Assembly (NCBI GenBank): GCA_002431305.1
Contig: DJEG01000128.1
Location: forward strand, 285-7,312
Direction of reading: 5' to 3'
DNA: 7,028 nt
DNA from: Ruminococcaceae bacterium UBA5904
GTDB lineage: Bacteria; Bacillota; Clostridia; Oscillospirales; Acutalibacteraceae
The position numbers and the translations under genes were made by a program. A model generated the notes under the pieces. The model had not been told where the DNA came from and did no database searches. It saw only the letters and a list, made by a program, of their open reading frames with translations. The first letter of the stretch is position 1, and the number at the start of each line of letters is the position of its first letter. Positions 1 to 6,110 of this stretch are shown piece after piece.

Positions 1-86
1 TCCTTTTCGAGTCCGTACATGGAACCGCTTCTGTCGATTATAAATACAAGTTCCGTTAAATTGTTCTTATTTTTGTTTTCTGTCAT
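1..86 (-). CDS. vWA domain protein, N-terminus only (cut by window edge)
   Basis: Only the first 28 codons are inside the window; the gene runs off the left edge. The start is an ATG at 84-86, with a strong GGAGGT ribosome binding site 7 bases upstream (94-99). After a short Lys/Asn-rich, hydrophilic leader (residues 2-9), the protein enters a hydrophobic beta strand (LVFII, residues 13-17) followed directly by D18-R-S20-G-S22, the DxSxS metal-ion-dependent adhesion site (MIDAS) that opens a von Willebrand factor A domain. There is no signal peptide, so a cytoplasmic, TerY-like vWA protein is likely rather than a secreted adhesin. Proteins of this type usually act as metal-dependent scaffolds in complexes. 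The gene lies downstream of the macro-domain gene on the same strand, separated by 84 bases containing a hairpin and a possible promoter. The family call is firm for the domain. The exact function is unknown, and the rest of the protein cannot be judged here. Confidence 0.85.
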   Translation of the reverse strand, partial: MTENKNKNNLTELVFIIDRSGSMYGLEK

Positions 87-93
87 GATATTT

Positions 94-128
94 ACCTCCG
101 AAATATTTTTGATTACATCCGGATTATA
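94..128 (-). promoter_or_regulatory. possible promoter and ribosome binding site of the vWA gene
   Basis: On the minus strand a perfect TATAAT lies at 128-123, about 37 bases before the ATG at 86, and the GGAGGT ribosome binding site is at 99-94. This would give a leader of about 30 bases. No good TTGACA-like -35 is found at 16-18 bases; that position falls in or beside the hairpin at 149-167. The -10 match is seen directly; promoter function is inferred and could be chance in AT-rich DNA. Confidence 0.4.
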
Positions 129-132
129 TATC

Positions 133-167
133 ATTAAAAAACTCATTGTGTCGCATTAAAAGCGACA
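133..167 (-). terminator. possible weak terminator or attenuator between the macro and vWA genes
   Basis: A perfect 6-bp inverted repeat (149-154 with 162-167, TGTCGC/GCGACA) has a 7-base loop and lies 4 bases after the stop codon of the macro gene. Read on the minus strand, a run of six T (140-135) follows, but only after an 8-base gap, so this is not a canonical intrinsic terminator. It may reduce read-through into the vWA gene or mark the 3' end of the macro transcript. Confidence 0.35.
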
Positions 168-170
168 AAT

Positions 171-1208
171 TTACGCGCCTATCAGACTTTGGTCAAACGC
201 AAACAAAGCCTCGTTTATATCAAATACGTTATAATTACCTTTATTAATAAAATACTCGACTATTATATCGAATTTACTGCTTCTTGAGAGCGAATATCCC
301 GCCTTATTAAGCATTTCCTTCGTCTCGTCTATCCCGAGTTCTAAAGCGAGGGCGAACGCGACCGCCGTCGTCTTGCGCGGTTTATAATTAATATCCGTAC
401 GTATTTTCGAAAACAGTTTTCTGTCGACATTCGCACGTTTATAACACTGCGCGTCGGTCATTCCCTTTTCGTCGATTTTTCTTAACAGCATTTGTGAAAA
501 GCTCTCGTCTATACTCGCGACAGCCTCGTCCAAAGTTTTAAACTCACAGACAGTCGTGTCCGCCTCGGGCGAGTACATAGGAGCGCACGGAAATTCGTCA
601 TAATCTCTTTTACGGTTTACACGCCTTCTTCTTATCCCGTCGTCTGAGAGTATAATAGATTGTTCCTCATAATGTTCCTCGGCGTAGTTATCGTCGATAT
701 AACTTTTGATATCCGAAAACAGCTTCTCACTGATTGCATACGATTTTTTGTCGAATACAACTATGCTTATATCCATATCGTCGTTATTCATTAAAAATGA
801 ACTTATCTCGTCTATCGCAATATTAATAGCCTTATCCTTCGGATAATTATAAACGCCGGACGAAATAAGCGGAAACGCGACGCTTTTGCATTCATACTTA
901 AGAGCTAACGCAAGCGAATTTTTATAACAGTTTCTGAGTAGATTTTCCTCGCCGTTATCTCCGCCGTTCCATATAGGTCCCGCGGTATGTATTACATATT
1001 TACATGCAAGGTTATATCCCGGAGTTATTTTAGCCTCGCCCGTCTTACATCCGCCGAGTTTTGAGCACGCTTTTTTAAGATCCCTGCCCGCCGAAGAGTG
1101 TATAGCCAAATCCACGCCTCCGCCGCCGGACAGCACTGTGTCGGAAGCGTTGACTATCGCGTCGCATTTTATTTTAGTTATATCACCCCGAATTATTTTA
1201 AACGGCAT
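171..1208 (-). CDS. macro domain protein with C-terminal helix-turn-helix-like domain
   Basis: A 345-residue protein in two parts. Residues 1-170 form a macro domain, a module that binds ADP-ribose and in some members removes it from proteins or deacetylates O-acetyl-ADP-ribose. Visible motifs are VNASD (19-23), the GGGGVD loop (28-33), YVIHTAGP (71-78) and ISSGVYNYP (115-123). A charged, Arg-rich linker (about 180-220, with RRRR at 193-196) leads to a helical C-terminal domain (about 224-345). Its segment TDAQCYKRANVDRKLFSKIR (251-270) resembles an XRE-type helix-turn-helix, and the end (KFDIIVEYFI, then NEALFAFDQ) is typical of a C-terminal domain seen in Firmicutes macro proteins. The start is ATG 1208 with AGAGGG 7 bases upstream. 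Odd points: the second Asn of the usual NAAN motif is Asp23, and the usual Gly of GVYGYP is Asn121. It could be an ADP-ribose-sensing regulator or an ADP-ribosyl hydrolase; neither is proven. Confidence 0.85.
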   Translation of the reverse strand: MPFKIIRGDITKIKCDAIVNASDTVLSGGGGVDLAIHSSAGRDLKKACSKLGGCKTGEAKITPGYNLACKYVIHTAGPIWNGGDNGEENLLRNCYKNSLALALKYECKSVAFPLISSGVYNYPKDKAINIAIDEISSFLMNNDDMDISIVVFDKKSYAISEKLFSDIKSYIDDNYAEEHYEEQSIILSDDGIRRRRVNRKRDYDEFPCAPMYSPEADTTVCEFKTLDEAVASIDESFSQMLLRKIDEKGMTDAQCYKRANVDRKLFSKIRTDINYKPRKTTAVAFALALELGIDETKEMLNKAGYSLSRSSKFDIIVEYFINKGNYNVFDINEALFAFDQSLIGA

Positions 1209-1215
1209 AATATCG

Positions 1216-1268
1216 CCCTCTTTAAATCGTATTTACAATAATATACCATATATATTTTATAAAAACAA
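1216..1268 (-). promoter_or_regulatory. promoter and ribosome binding site of the macro-domain gene
   Basis: Read on the minus strand: -35 TTGTTT (1268-1263), a 17-base spacer, an extended -10 TGG (1248-1246) and -10 TATATT (1245-1240). The expected transcription start is near 1233, leaving a leader of about 25 bases with the AGAGGG ribosome binding site at 1221-1216. Spacing and the TGn element fit a sigma-A promoter well. Function is inferred from the sequence. Confidence 0.65.
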
Positions 1269-1277
1269 CCGTTTGTA

Positions 1278-1306
1278 TTGCAATTTAAATTTCGAATTGA
1301 TATAAT
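1278..1306 (+). promoter_or_regulatory. promoter of the alpha-L-fucosidase gene
   Basis: A perfect -10 TATAAT (1301-1306) carries an extended TGA element (1298-1300). A -35 TTGCAA (1278-1283, 4 of 6 consensus bases) lies exactly 17 bases upstream. Transcription should start near 1313, about 24 bases before the ATG. The -35 sits inside a perfect 8-bp palindrome ATTGCAAT (1277-1284), and a 10-bp palindrome AATTTAAATT (1282-1291) lies in the spacer. Either could be an operator half, but short AT-rich palindromes are common by chance. Confidence 0.7.
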
Positions 1307-1324
1307 CAAAAAAAACACACATAC

Positions 1325-1330
1325 GGAGAT
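1325..1330 (+). promoter_or_regulatory. ribosome binding site deciding the fucosidase start
   Basis: GGAGAT at 1325-1330 has its GGAG core 8 bases before the ATG at 1337, but only 5 bases before the in-frame TTG at 1334. The ATG at 1337 is therefore the better start. Confidence 0.7.
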
Positions 1331-1336
1331 GATTTG

Positions 1337-2800
1337 ATGATATCGATAGACGAATACTTAGAAAAAGTCGACGAAGTAATCGCCAAAGGAAAATATAAAG
1401 ACACATGGGAAAGTCTGTCTCAGTACAAAATTCCCGACTGGTACAAAAACAACCGTTTCGGTCTGTTCGTTCACTGGGGATGTTACAGCGTTCCCGCCGT
1501 CGAGAGCGAGTGGTTCCCCCGTCAGATGTATCAAAAGGACACGAAAAGCTGGGAGTGGAGAATAAAAAATCTCGGCGAAAACGGCGATTACAGACAGATA
1601 GTCGAGCGTTTTCACCCCGATAAATTCGACGCGGACGAATGGGCTGACATCTTTTATAAAAGCGGAGCGAAGCACATAATGCCCGTCAGCGAGCATCACG
1701 ACGGAATTAAGATGTACAAAAGCGAATTAAACCGCTGGAACACCGTAGAGCTGACCGGACATGATTATCAGAAAGAACTTCACGACGCGTTCGATAAAAA
1801 AGGACTTAAATTCTTCTGCTCGTCCCACCGCGCGGAACATCTGTGGTTTTTAAACGGAGCCGTGGAAAACGTACCGGGTTCCGAGTCTCACGGCGAAAAA
1901 TACCGCGATCTTTACGGACCGTGCATGTCGTTCGAACCCTCGAAATCCCGCCCGGGTCATGAGGACGGAATCGAGGCTCCCGAATACTGGCTCAAGGACT
2001 GGCTTGCCTCGTCGTGCGAAATGGTCGAGAATAACAGACCGTGGGGAATTTATTTCGACTGGTGGATATATCAGAGCGAATTCAAACCCTATATCAGAAA
2101 GTTCCTCGCGTACTTCTACAACAGATGCGACGATTGGGGGTACACTCCCGTAGTTTTCTACAAAAACGGATGCATGATGCAGGGATGCGCCGTTTTCGAT
2201 GTTGAGAGAGGGCAGATAAATTCAATAGCTAAAGACGTATGGCAGTGCGATACCGCGATAGCAAAAAATTCGTGGGGCTATACGGAAAATAACGAATTCA
2301 AATCCCCGTACGCCTGCGCCGTAAACTTAATAGACGTTGTGTCTAAAAACGGCTGTTTTATGTTAAACGTAGGGCCCAAAGCCGACGGAACGATATGCGA
2401 CGAGGAGAAAAATGTTTTATTGAAGCTCGGCGAGTGGCTTAATATAAACGGCGAAGCCATATATTCCTGCGAACCGTTCACCGTATTCGGCGAGGGCAAA
2501 AAACAGCAGAACAAAGCGTTTAACGACAATCTCGAATATACCGACAGAGACTACCGTTTTACCTATAAGCCGGAGACAATATATGCGTTCCCGATGTCGG
2601 TTAAGGAGAGAACGTCGTACTGCATTAAATCGTTAAGATACGCAAATGAGGGAATCCGCTACGATATTAAAAATATTGAGCTTCTCGGTCACCCGGACAT
2701 AAAAATCAAATGGATTCACGATAATAAGTCGCTTAAAATCAAGCTCCCCTCCCCCGTAAAAACAGATATGCCGTTGTGCTTTAAAATTTCAATAGATTAA
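1337..2800 (+). CDS. alpha-L-fucosidase, glycoside hydrolase family 29
   Basis: A 487-residue retaining exo-fucosidase that would release terminal L-fucose from glycans or oligosaccharides. GH29 hallmarks appear in order: RFGLFVHWGCYSVPA with EW (40-59), FHPDKFDADEWADIFYKSGAK (92-112), the active-site EHHDG (119-123) with MYKS and WN (126-135), IYFDWW (238-243) with Asp241 as the expected nucleophile, VERGQ (289-293) with Glu290 as a possible acid/base, WQCDTAIAKNSWGY (302-315), and FMLNVGPKADG near residue 345. A short C-terminal beta-type region (about 390-487) follows; no lectin or carbohydrate-binding module is recognisable. There is no signal peptide or membrane segment, so it is probably cytoplasmic and depends on a separate importer not in this window. 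It is transcribed alone, from its own promoter to the hairpin at 2807-2840. The family is confident. Exact linkage preference (GH29-A-like broad or GH29-B-like specific) cannot be told, and the acid/base assignment is inference. Confidence 0.93.
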   Translation: MISIDEYLEKVDEVIAKGKYKDTWESLSQYKIPDWYKNNRFGLFVHWGCYSVPAVESEWFPRQMYQKDTKSWEWRIKNLGENGDYRQIVERFHPDKFDADEWADIFYKSGAKHIMPVSEHHDGIKMYKSELNRWNTVELTGHDYQKELHDAFDKKGLKFFCSSHRAEHLWFLNGAVENVPGSESHGEKYRDLYGPCMSFEPSKSRPGHEDGIEAPEYWLKDWLASSCEMVENNRPWGIYFDWWIYQSEFKPYIRKFLAYFYNRCDDWGYTPVVFYKNGCMMQGCAVFDVERGQINSIAKDVWQCDTAIAKNSWGYTENNEFKSPYACAVNLIDVVSKNGCFMLNVGPKADGTICDEEKNVLLKLGEWLNINGEAIYSCEPFTVFGEGKKQQNKAFNDNLEYTDRDYRFTYKPETIYAFPMSVKERTSYCIKSLRYANEGIRYDIKNIELLGHPDIKIKWIHDNKSLKIKLPSPVKTDMPLCFKISID

Positions 2801-2806
2801 TACATA

Positions 2807-2840
2807 AAAAAGTTCCGCCCCATTATGAGCGGAACTTTTT
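2807..2840. terminator. bidirectional intrinsic terminator
   Basis: A perfect 12-bp stem (2807-2818 with 2829-2840; core AGTTCCGC/GCGGAACT) encloses a 10-base loop. The plus strand ends in TTTTT (2836-2840) and the minus strand in TTTTTT (2811-2806), so each strand has a U tract. It lies between the stop codons of the convergent fucosidase (2800) and DUF4340 (2845) genes and can end both transcripts. Confidence 0.93.
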
Positions 2841-2844
2841 ATTA

Positions 2845-3813
2845 TCATTTTAAATCCGAATACGAATTGACGGAATAGAATCCTATACTCTCCGACGAAA
2901 CTTTATATATTTTACTGCCCCCTGCGAGCATAAAATACACATTGCCGTCGCTGTCTGCTTTCGAAACAAGAACTTCGAACGTTTTATCCTCGTCCTCTTT
3001 CGTATACGAAATCTTATAGTCTCCGTACGGAGAGGAAAGTCCGTAATTGCCGAGTTCGTCCGCCGTAGGTTTATAACATACAAGGTCGGATGTATCAATA
3101 CTCGTCAAATCTTTTATCTTGTCATTAACTTTGTCGGAAGTGAAATTCTCCTTCTTGTCCGCTGACTCGTAGCTTATGTCGTACGACTCCGATTCTTTTT
3201 CCTCTTTTATAAGGGTCAATGAAGCGGAAAAGTCTCCGTTTTTGATATCTACACTCTTAACGTCATCCGAATTTATATCGGAAATCGTATCGCGTTTTAC
3301 AAGCGTGAGCCTGTCGGCATTAAGAGAGTCAAAAACCGTGCTTTCGGCATAGTAAAGCGAGTTGTCCCCGCTTATTGAAAAATAGTACATTGACGTATTC
3401 TCATTGAGATTACCGAATTTTAACGTTTTATCGTTATTGTCCGACGTTTTTATATCAAGAGCAAGTGCCGGAGAATCGAGTCCGTACTTCGACGCGTCGG
3501 CTATATCGTCGGAAATTTTCTGTTTAGCTTTTAATGAAGCAAGCGTTTCGAATATAACGGCTGTTTTATCTGAATCTATTTCAAAATCGGACTCGCCCGA
3601 AACATTGAAATTACCGTCCGAATCCTTTTCGAGCGTAACGGAATCGGAGCCTTTTGTAATAGTAACACTCGTTATATTGTCTTTTTCTTCCGAATAAAGC
3701 GTGATACCGTCCGCCGAATCGTTTTTATCCGTTACGGATTTAATTATAAAATAACCTCCGACGGCAACGATTAAAACGGCCAAAAGTATCAGCAGTTTTT
3801 TATATCTTTTCAT
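2845..3813 (-). CDS. DUF4340 membrane-anchored protein, last gene of the ABC operon
   Basis: A 322-residue protein with a Lys/Arg-rich N-terminus and one membrane segment (about residues 7-24). The rest is predicted to lie outside the membrane. There is no lipobox cysteine, so it is an N-terminally anchored protein rather than a lipoprotein. The body matches the DUF4340 pattern, which accompanies GldG-type ABC transporters. Two halves look alike: about 46-161 and about 184-313 each start with a SVxI strand, carry YGL-x-SP (110-115 and 257-262), then KT (129-130, 277-278), and end with a YF...Y strand pair (144-155, 293-303). This suggests an internal duplication. It is rich in Ser, Asp and Lys. 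The ATG at 3813 overlaps the GldG-like stop by one base (TGATG) and has GAGGAGGAG 6 bases upstream, better than the TTG just before it. Function is unknown; it probably works with the GldG-like protein in the extracytoplasmic part of the transporter. Confidence 0.85.
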   Translation of the reverse strand: MKRYKKLLILLAVLIVAVGGYFIIKSVTDKNDSADGITLYSEEKDNITSVTITKGSDSVTLEKDSDGNFNVSGESDFEIDSDKTAVIFETLASLKAKQKISDDIADASKYGLDSPALALDIKTSDNNDKTLKFGNLNENTSMYYFSISGDNSLYYAESTVFDSLNADRLTLVKRDTISDINSDDVKSVDIKNGDFSASLTLIKEEKESESYDISYESADKKENFTSDKVNDKIKDLTSIDTSDLVCYKPTADELGNYGLSSPYGDYKISYTKEDEDKTFEVLVSKADSDGNVYFMLAGGSKIYKVSSESIGFYSVNSYSDLK

Positions 3814-5243
3814 CAACGGCTCCTCCTCTTATACCATACCGCGACTCCGCATATAATTATCGCCGCGGGAACTATAACAAGCATTATGACTCTGAACGCG
3901 GTATTGAACGAATCCGAACCGAACGTGAGCTTTGATTCGGTCGAGAGAGCCTTCGCGTGAACGCTTATCGAATTTTCCTTATCGCAAAGCCAGCTTATGC
4001 TGTTTTTGAATAAGTCGATATTAAGACTGAACTGCTCGGTAAGAGTCGAATCCATAAGTTTATTCGTTCCGAATATAACCGCGTCCGAACCGGTCGAGGA
4101 ATTCTGAACTGCGGCGGCGGGGTAAAGCTCGCTCTTCTCATCCTCGGACGAGGTATAAGCCTTTGACGAAGTCTTTAACAGCGGAGAGAATGTTACATTG
4201 TCCTTATTATCGTTTATAACAGCTTTCGAATCCTGAATACACGAGTACATATCGAGTCCGCCGAACGGATAAACTATCGGGTGTTCCTCGTCGAATATCG
4301 GGCAGAGATACGTGTCGCCCTTACTGAACGTTCTGCCGTTCTGCGTTTCGTGAATTACGGAATCGGACAGCTTAACGCCGAGCAGAGACAGAAGTCTCTC
4401 AGTGTTTCCGATATCCGTAAGCGACGAATCAACCTCGACATAAATCTTTCCTCCGCCGTTTATATATTCGGCAAGTTTATCATACACAGCGTCGCTGATA
4501 TCGATTGACGAAACGGAGAGAACCGCGCAGTTTATGTCTGAAGAAATATCCTTTTCGGCAGGGTCAACTTCTTCTGTCTCTATATTTTCCTGCTCGAGCG
4601 CGTTTTTCAGCAGAGAATAATCGTTGTCGTTATAATTTATAAAACATACCTTGTACGTTTTATCGCTCGTTACGTAATCTATCGCGTTTATAAGGCTTAA
4701 TTCGCCGTTAAAATATACGTTCGTGTTATATCCGTACTGCTGTAAGTAGTAGATATAATTCTGATACGAACCCGCCTCGTACGTTATAAGCTCATCGGAT
4801 GTTATTATTTTTATTTTATCCCCGCATTTTACGATAACGCTTCCGGGCCCAACGGTATCGGACGTAAACTGTTCGCAGAACGTCGGTTCAACGTCGGAAT
4901 CGACCGTCTCGCTTTTAACTTTCGAATTAAGAGCGGTTATTTTTGAAATAAGAGTCTCGACATACTTTATCGTCGAATCGGACGTGGTGTAGTAATAAAT
5001 TTCAACGTCCTTGTCAAGCTCGGAAACTATCTGCTTAGTCTGTTTTGAAAGCGAATATATTTTATTCGCCGACACGTCGAGCTTGGTTATCCTCTCGGGC
5101 ACCGCGCCGACGATCAGATTTAATACTATCGCGATTACAATAACTACAGCCGACGCCGCCGCTGAATAACCGCCGACCTTAACATACTTTGTCGAAAACG
5201 ATTTACGCATATTTTTCATTTTGTTCTTTTTCTCCTCACTCAT
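3813..5243 (-). CDS. GldG-like ABC transporter auxiliary membrane protein
   Basis: A 476-residue protein with a Lys-rich cytoplasmic N-terminus (residues 1-25), one membrane segment (about 26-48), a long extracytoplasmic domain and a C-terminal membrane segment (about 450-470) ending in the positive KRRSR tail. This two-anchor layout, the LDVSANKIYSLS motif after the first helix (common to GldG proteins, where LD-x(3)-N-x(2)-YSLS is typical) and the YINGGGKIYVEVD segment (about 260-273) fit the GldG / ABC-type auxiliary family (Pfam ABC_transp_aux). In Flavobacterium, GldG works with GldA and GldF and is needed for gliding; here a gliding role is not expected. The start is ATG 5243, with AGGTGG 5 bases and GAGG 8 bases upstream; in-frame GTGs at 5252 and 5246 have poorer spacing. 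The ATG overlaps the permease stop (TGATG), and the stop overlaps the DUF4340 start the same way. Substrate and precise role are unknown. Confidence 0.87.
   Translation of the reverse strand: MSEEKKNKMKNMRKSFSTKYVKVGGYSAAASAVVIVIAIVLNLIVGAVPERITKLDVSANKIYSLSKQTKQIVSELDKDVEIYYYTTSDSTIKYVETLISKITALNSKVKSETVDSDVEPTFCEQFTSDTVGPGSVIVKCGDKIKIITSDELITYEAGSYQNYIYYLQQYGYNTNVYFNGELSLINAIDYVTSDKTYKVCFINYNDNDYSLLKNALEQENIETEEVDPAEKDISSDINCAVLSVSSIDISDAVYDKLAEYINGGGKIYVEVDSSLTDIGNTERLLSLLGVKLSDSVIHETQNGRTFSKGDTYLCPIFDEEHPIVYPFGGLDMYSCIQDSKAVINDNKDNVTFSPLLKTSSKAYTSSEDEKSELYPAAAVQNSSTGSDAVIFGTNKLMDSTLTEQFSLNIDLFKNSISWLCDKENSISVHAKALSTESKLTFGSDSFNTAFRVIMLVIVPAAIIICGVAVWYKRRSR
3820..3828 (-). promoter_or_regulatory. 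ribosome binding site for the DUF4340 gene, inside the GldG-like gene
   Basis: GAGGAGGAG (3828-3820) is a very strong Shine-Dalgarno match 6 bases before the ATG at 3813. It also encodes the last Arg/Ser codons of the upstream gene. Together with the TGATG overlap it supports coupled translation and the ATG rather than the TTG at 3816. Confidence 0.8.
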
Positions 5244-6109
5244 CACGACCACCTCTTTTTCTCAACGGACTGCACCGTAAGGAATAAAAATACACAGGTA
5301 ACGGATATAAAGAAGAATATCGACGTTAAATCGAAAACACCGCTTGAAAAATCGTTAAAACGCGAGAACAGCGAGAGCTTTTCGGCTATCGACGGGAGAA
5401 GACCCTCGAGCCATTCTTTTTTAACTATATAAATTACCGCTATAGCAAGGTCTATAACAACAGCCGTCGACAGACCGATAACCGTATTTTTTGTAAGAAA
5501 ATAAACGATAAATCCGACAAACAGACCCATTGCCATAAATACCGCCGCACCCGCAACCGCATTAGAGGAGATATATTCCGAAAGCGACGGCAGAAGCTCG
5601 CCGAGAAGTATAAATACAAGCGTGATTATCGCCGAAACGACCTGACTTTCGGTAAGAGACGAGAAAAACATTCCTATCGAAATAAGCGACGCACCGAGCA
5701 TGAAGAATCCAAACAACGCCGAATACGCGCTTAAAAAGTTAACGTTTCCGTATGCAGAGAATATCAGCGGGTATAATCCCATAAGGACAACGGGAACGGC
5801 GGTAACCGCACAGCAGGATAAGAATTTGCCCGTTACGACTCCCGACGTTTTTATAGGCAGAGAGTAAAGGAGCTGATCCGTTTTCTGCTTCTTTTCCTCC
5901 GCAAACGTTTTCATTGTAATAAGGGGAATCAGAACGATAAAATAAATAAACGCCATGTTAACGAACGTCGATGAAAAATCGCCCGAACTGCCCTCTACGT
6001 TCATTGCGTAAATGTATATGCCCGATACGAGCATCATAATAGCCGTCGTGATATATCCCGTTATCGAGGTATAGTATGATTTTATTTCTTTTATAAAAAC
6101 AGCACTCAT
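5243..6109 (-). CDS. ABC-2 type transporter permease, GldF-like
   Basis: A 288-residue integral membrane protein. A short N-terminal amphipathic stretch (FIKEIKSYYTS, 5-15) is followed by hydrophobic segments at about 17-36, 50-66, 97-119, 128-150, 157-173, 184-205, 210-229 and 261-280. The extra segments beyond six may be re-entrant or partial. Between the second and third lies FAEEKKQKTDQLLYSLPI (69-86), the conserved cytoplasmic coupling region of ABC-2/GldF permeases. The FNDFSSGVFDLTSI stretch (251-264), which precedes the last helix, is also typical of the family. It would pair with the ATPase encoded just upstream to form an ATP-driven exporter or membrane-remodelling complex. The start is ATG 6109, one base after the ATPase stop, with GGAGG (6123-6119) 9 bases upstream. 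The end overlaps the GldG-like start. A homodimeric pore is likely, since only one permease gene is present. Substrate is unknown. Confidence 0.9.
   Translation of the reverse strand: MSAVFIKEIKSYYTSITGYITTAIMMLVSGIYIYAMNVEGSSGDFSSTFVNMAFIYFIVLIPLITMKTFAEEKKQKTDQLLYSLPIKTSGVVTGKFLSCCAVTAVPVVLMGLYPLIFSAYGNVNFLSAYSALFGFFMLGASLISIGMFFSSLTESQVVSAIITLVFILLGELLPSLSEYISSNAVAGAAVFMAMGLFVGFIVYFLTKNTVIGLSTAVVIDLAIAVIYIVKKEWLEGLLPSIAEKLSLFSRFNDFSSGVFDLTSIFFFISVTCVFLFLTVQSVEKKRWS
5249..5255 (-). promoter_or_regulatory. ribosome binding site for the GldG-like gene, inside the permease gene
   Basis: GAGGTGG (5255-5249) lies 5 bases before the ATG at 5243. The in-frame GTG at 5252 falls inside this site, so it cannot be the main start. 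Confidence 0.65.
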
Positions 6110-6110
6110 A

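Noticed and set aside
69..75. Missing Gln in the ATPase Q-loop as a broken active site (set by residue 73 in the partial protein)
   Set aside because: These numbers are residues, nucleotide region about 6800-6820. Glu in YLPE-PPLYP is usual in the GldA-like ATPase branch, so it is not a defect.
125..135. Alternating TA run as a possible repeat or attachment site
   Set aside because: It is too short and low in complexity; no matching copy or integrase is present in the window.
1334..1336. In-frame TTG as the fucosidase start
   Set aside because: It lies only 5 bases from the GGAG core, while the next codon is ATG at the usual 8-base spacing.
1358..1699. Antisense open frame of 113 codons inside the fucosidase gene
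   Set aside because: It is fully contained in a strongly supported GH29 gene, has no convincing ribosome binding site and matches no family I recognise.
3814..3816. In-frame TTG as the DUF4340 start
   Set aside because: The following ATG (3813) has good spacing to GAGGAGGAG and gives a typical TGATG coupled junction.
5244..5252. In-frame GTG codons as GldG-like starts
   Set aside because: The GTG at 5252 lies inside the ribosome binding site and the GTG at 5246 is too close to it; ATG 5243 fits better.
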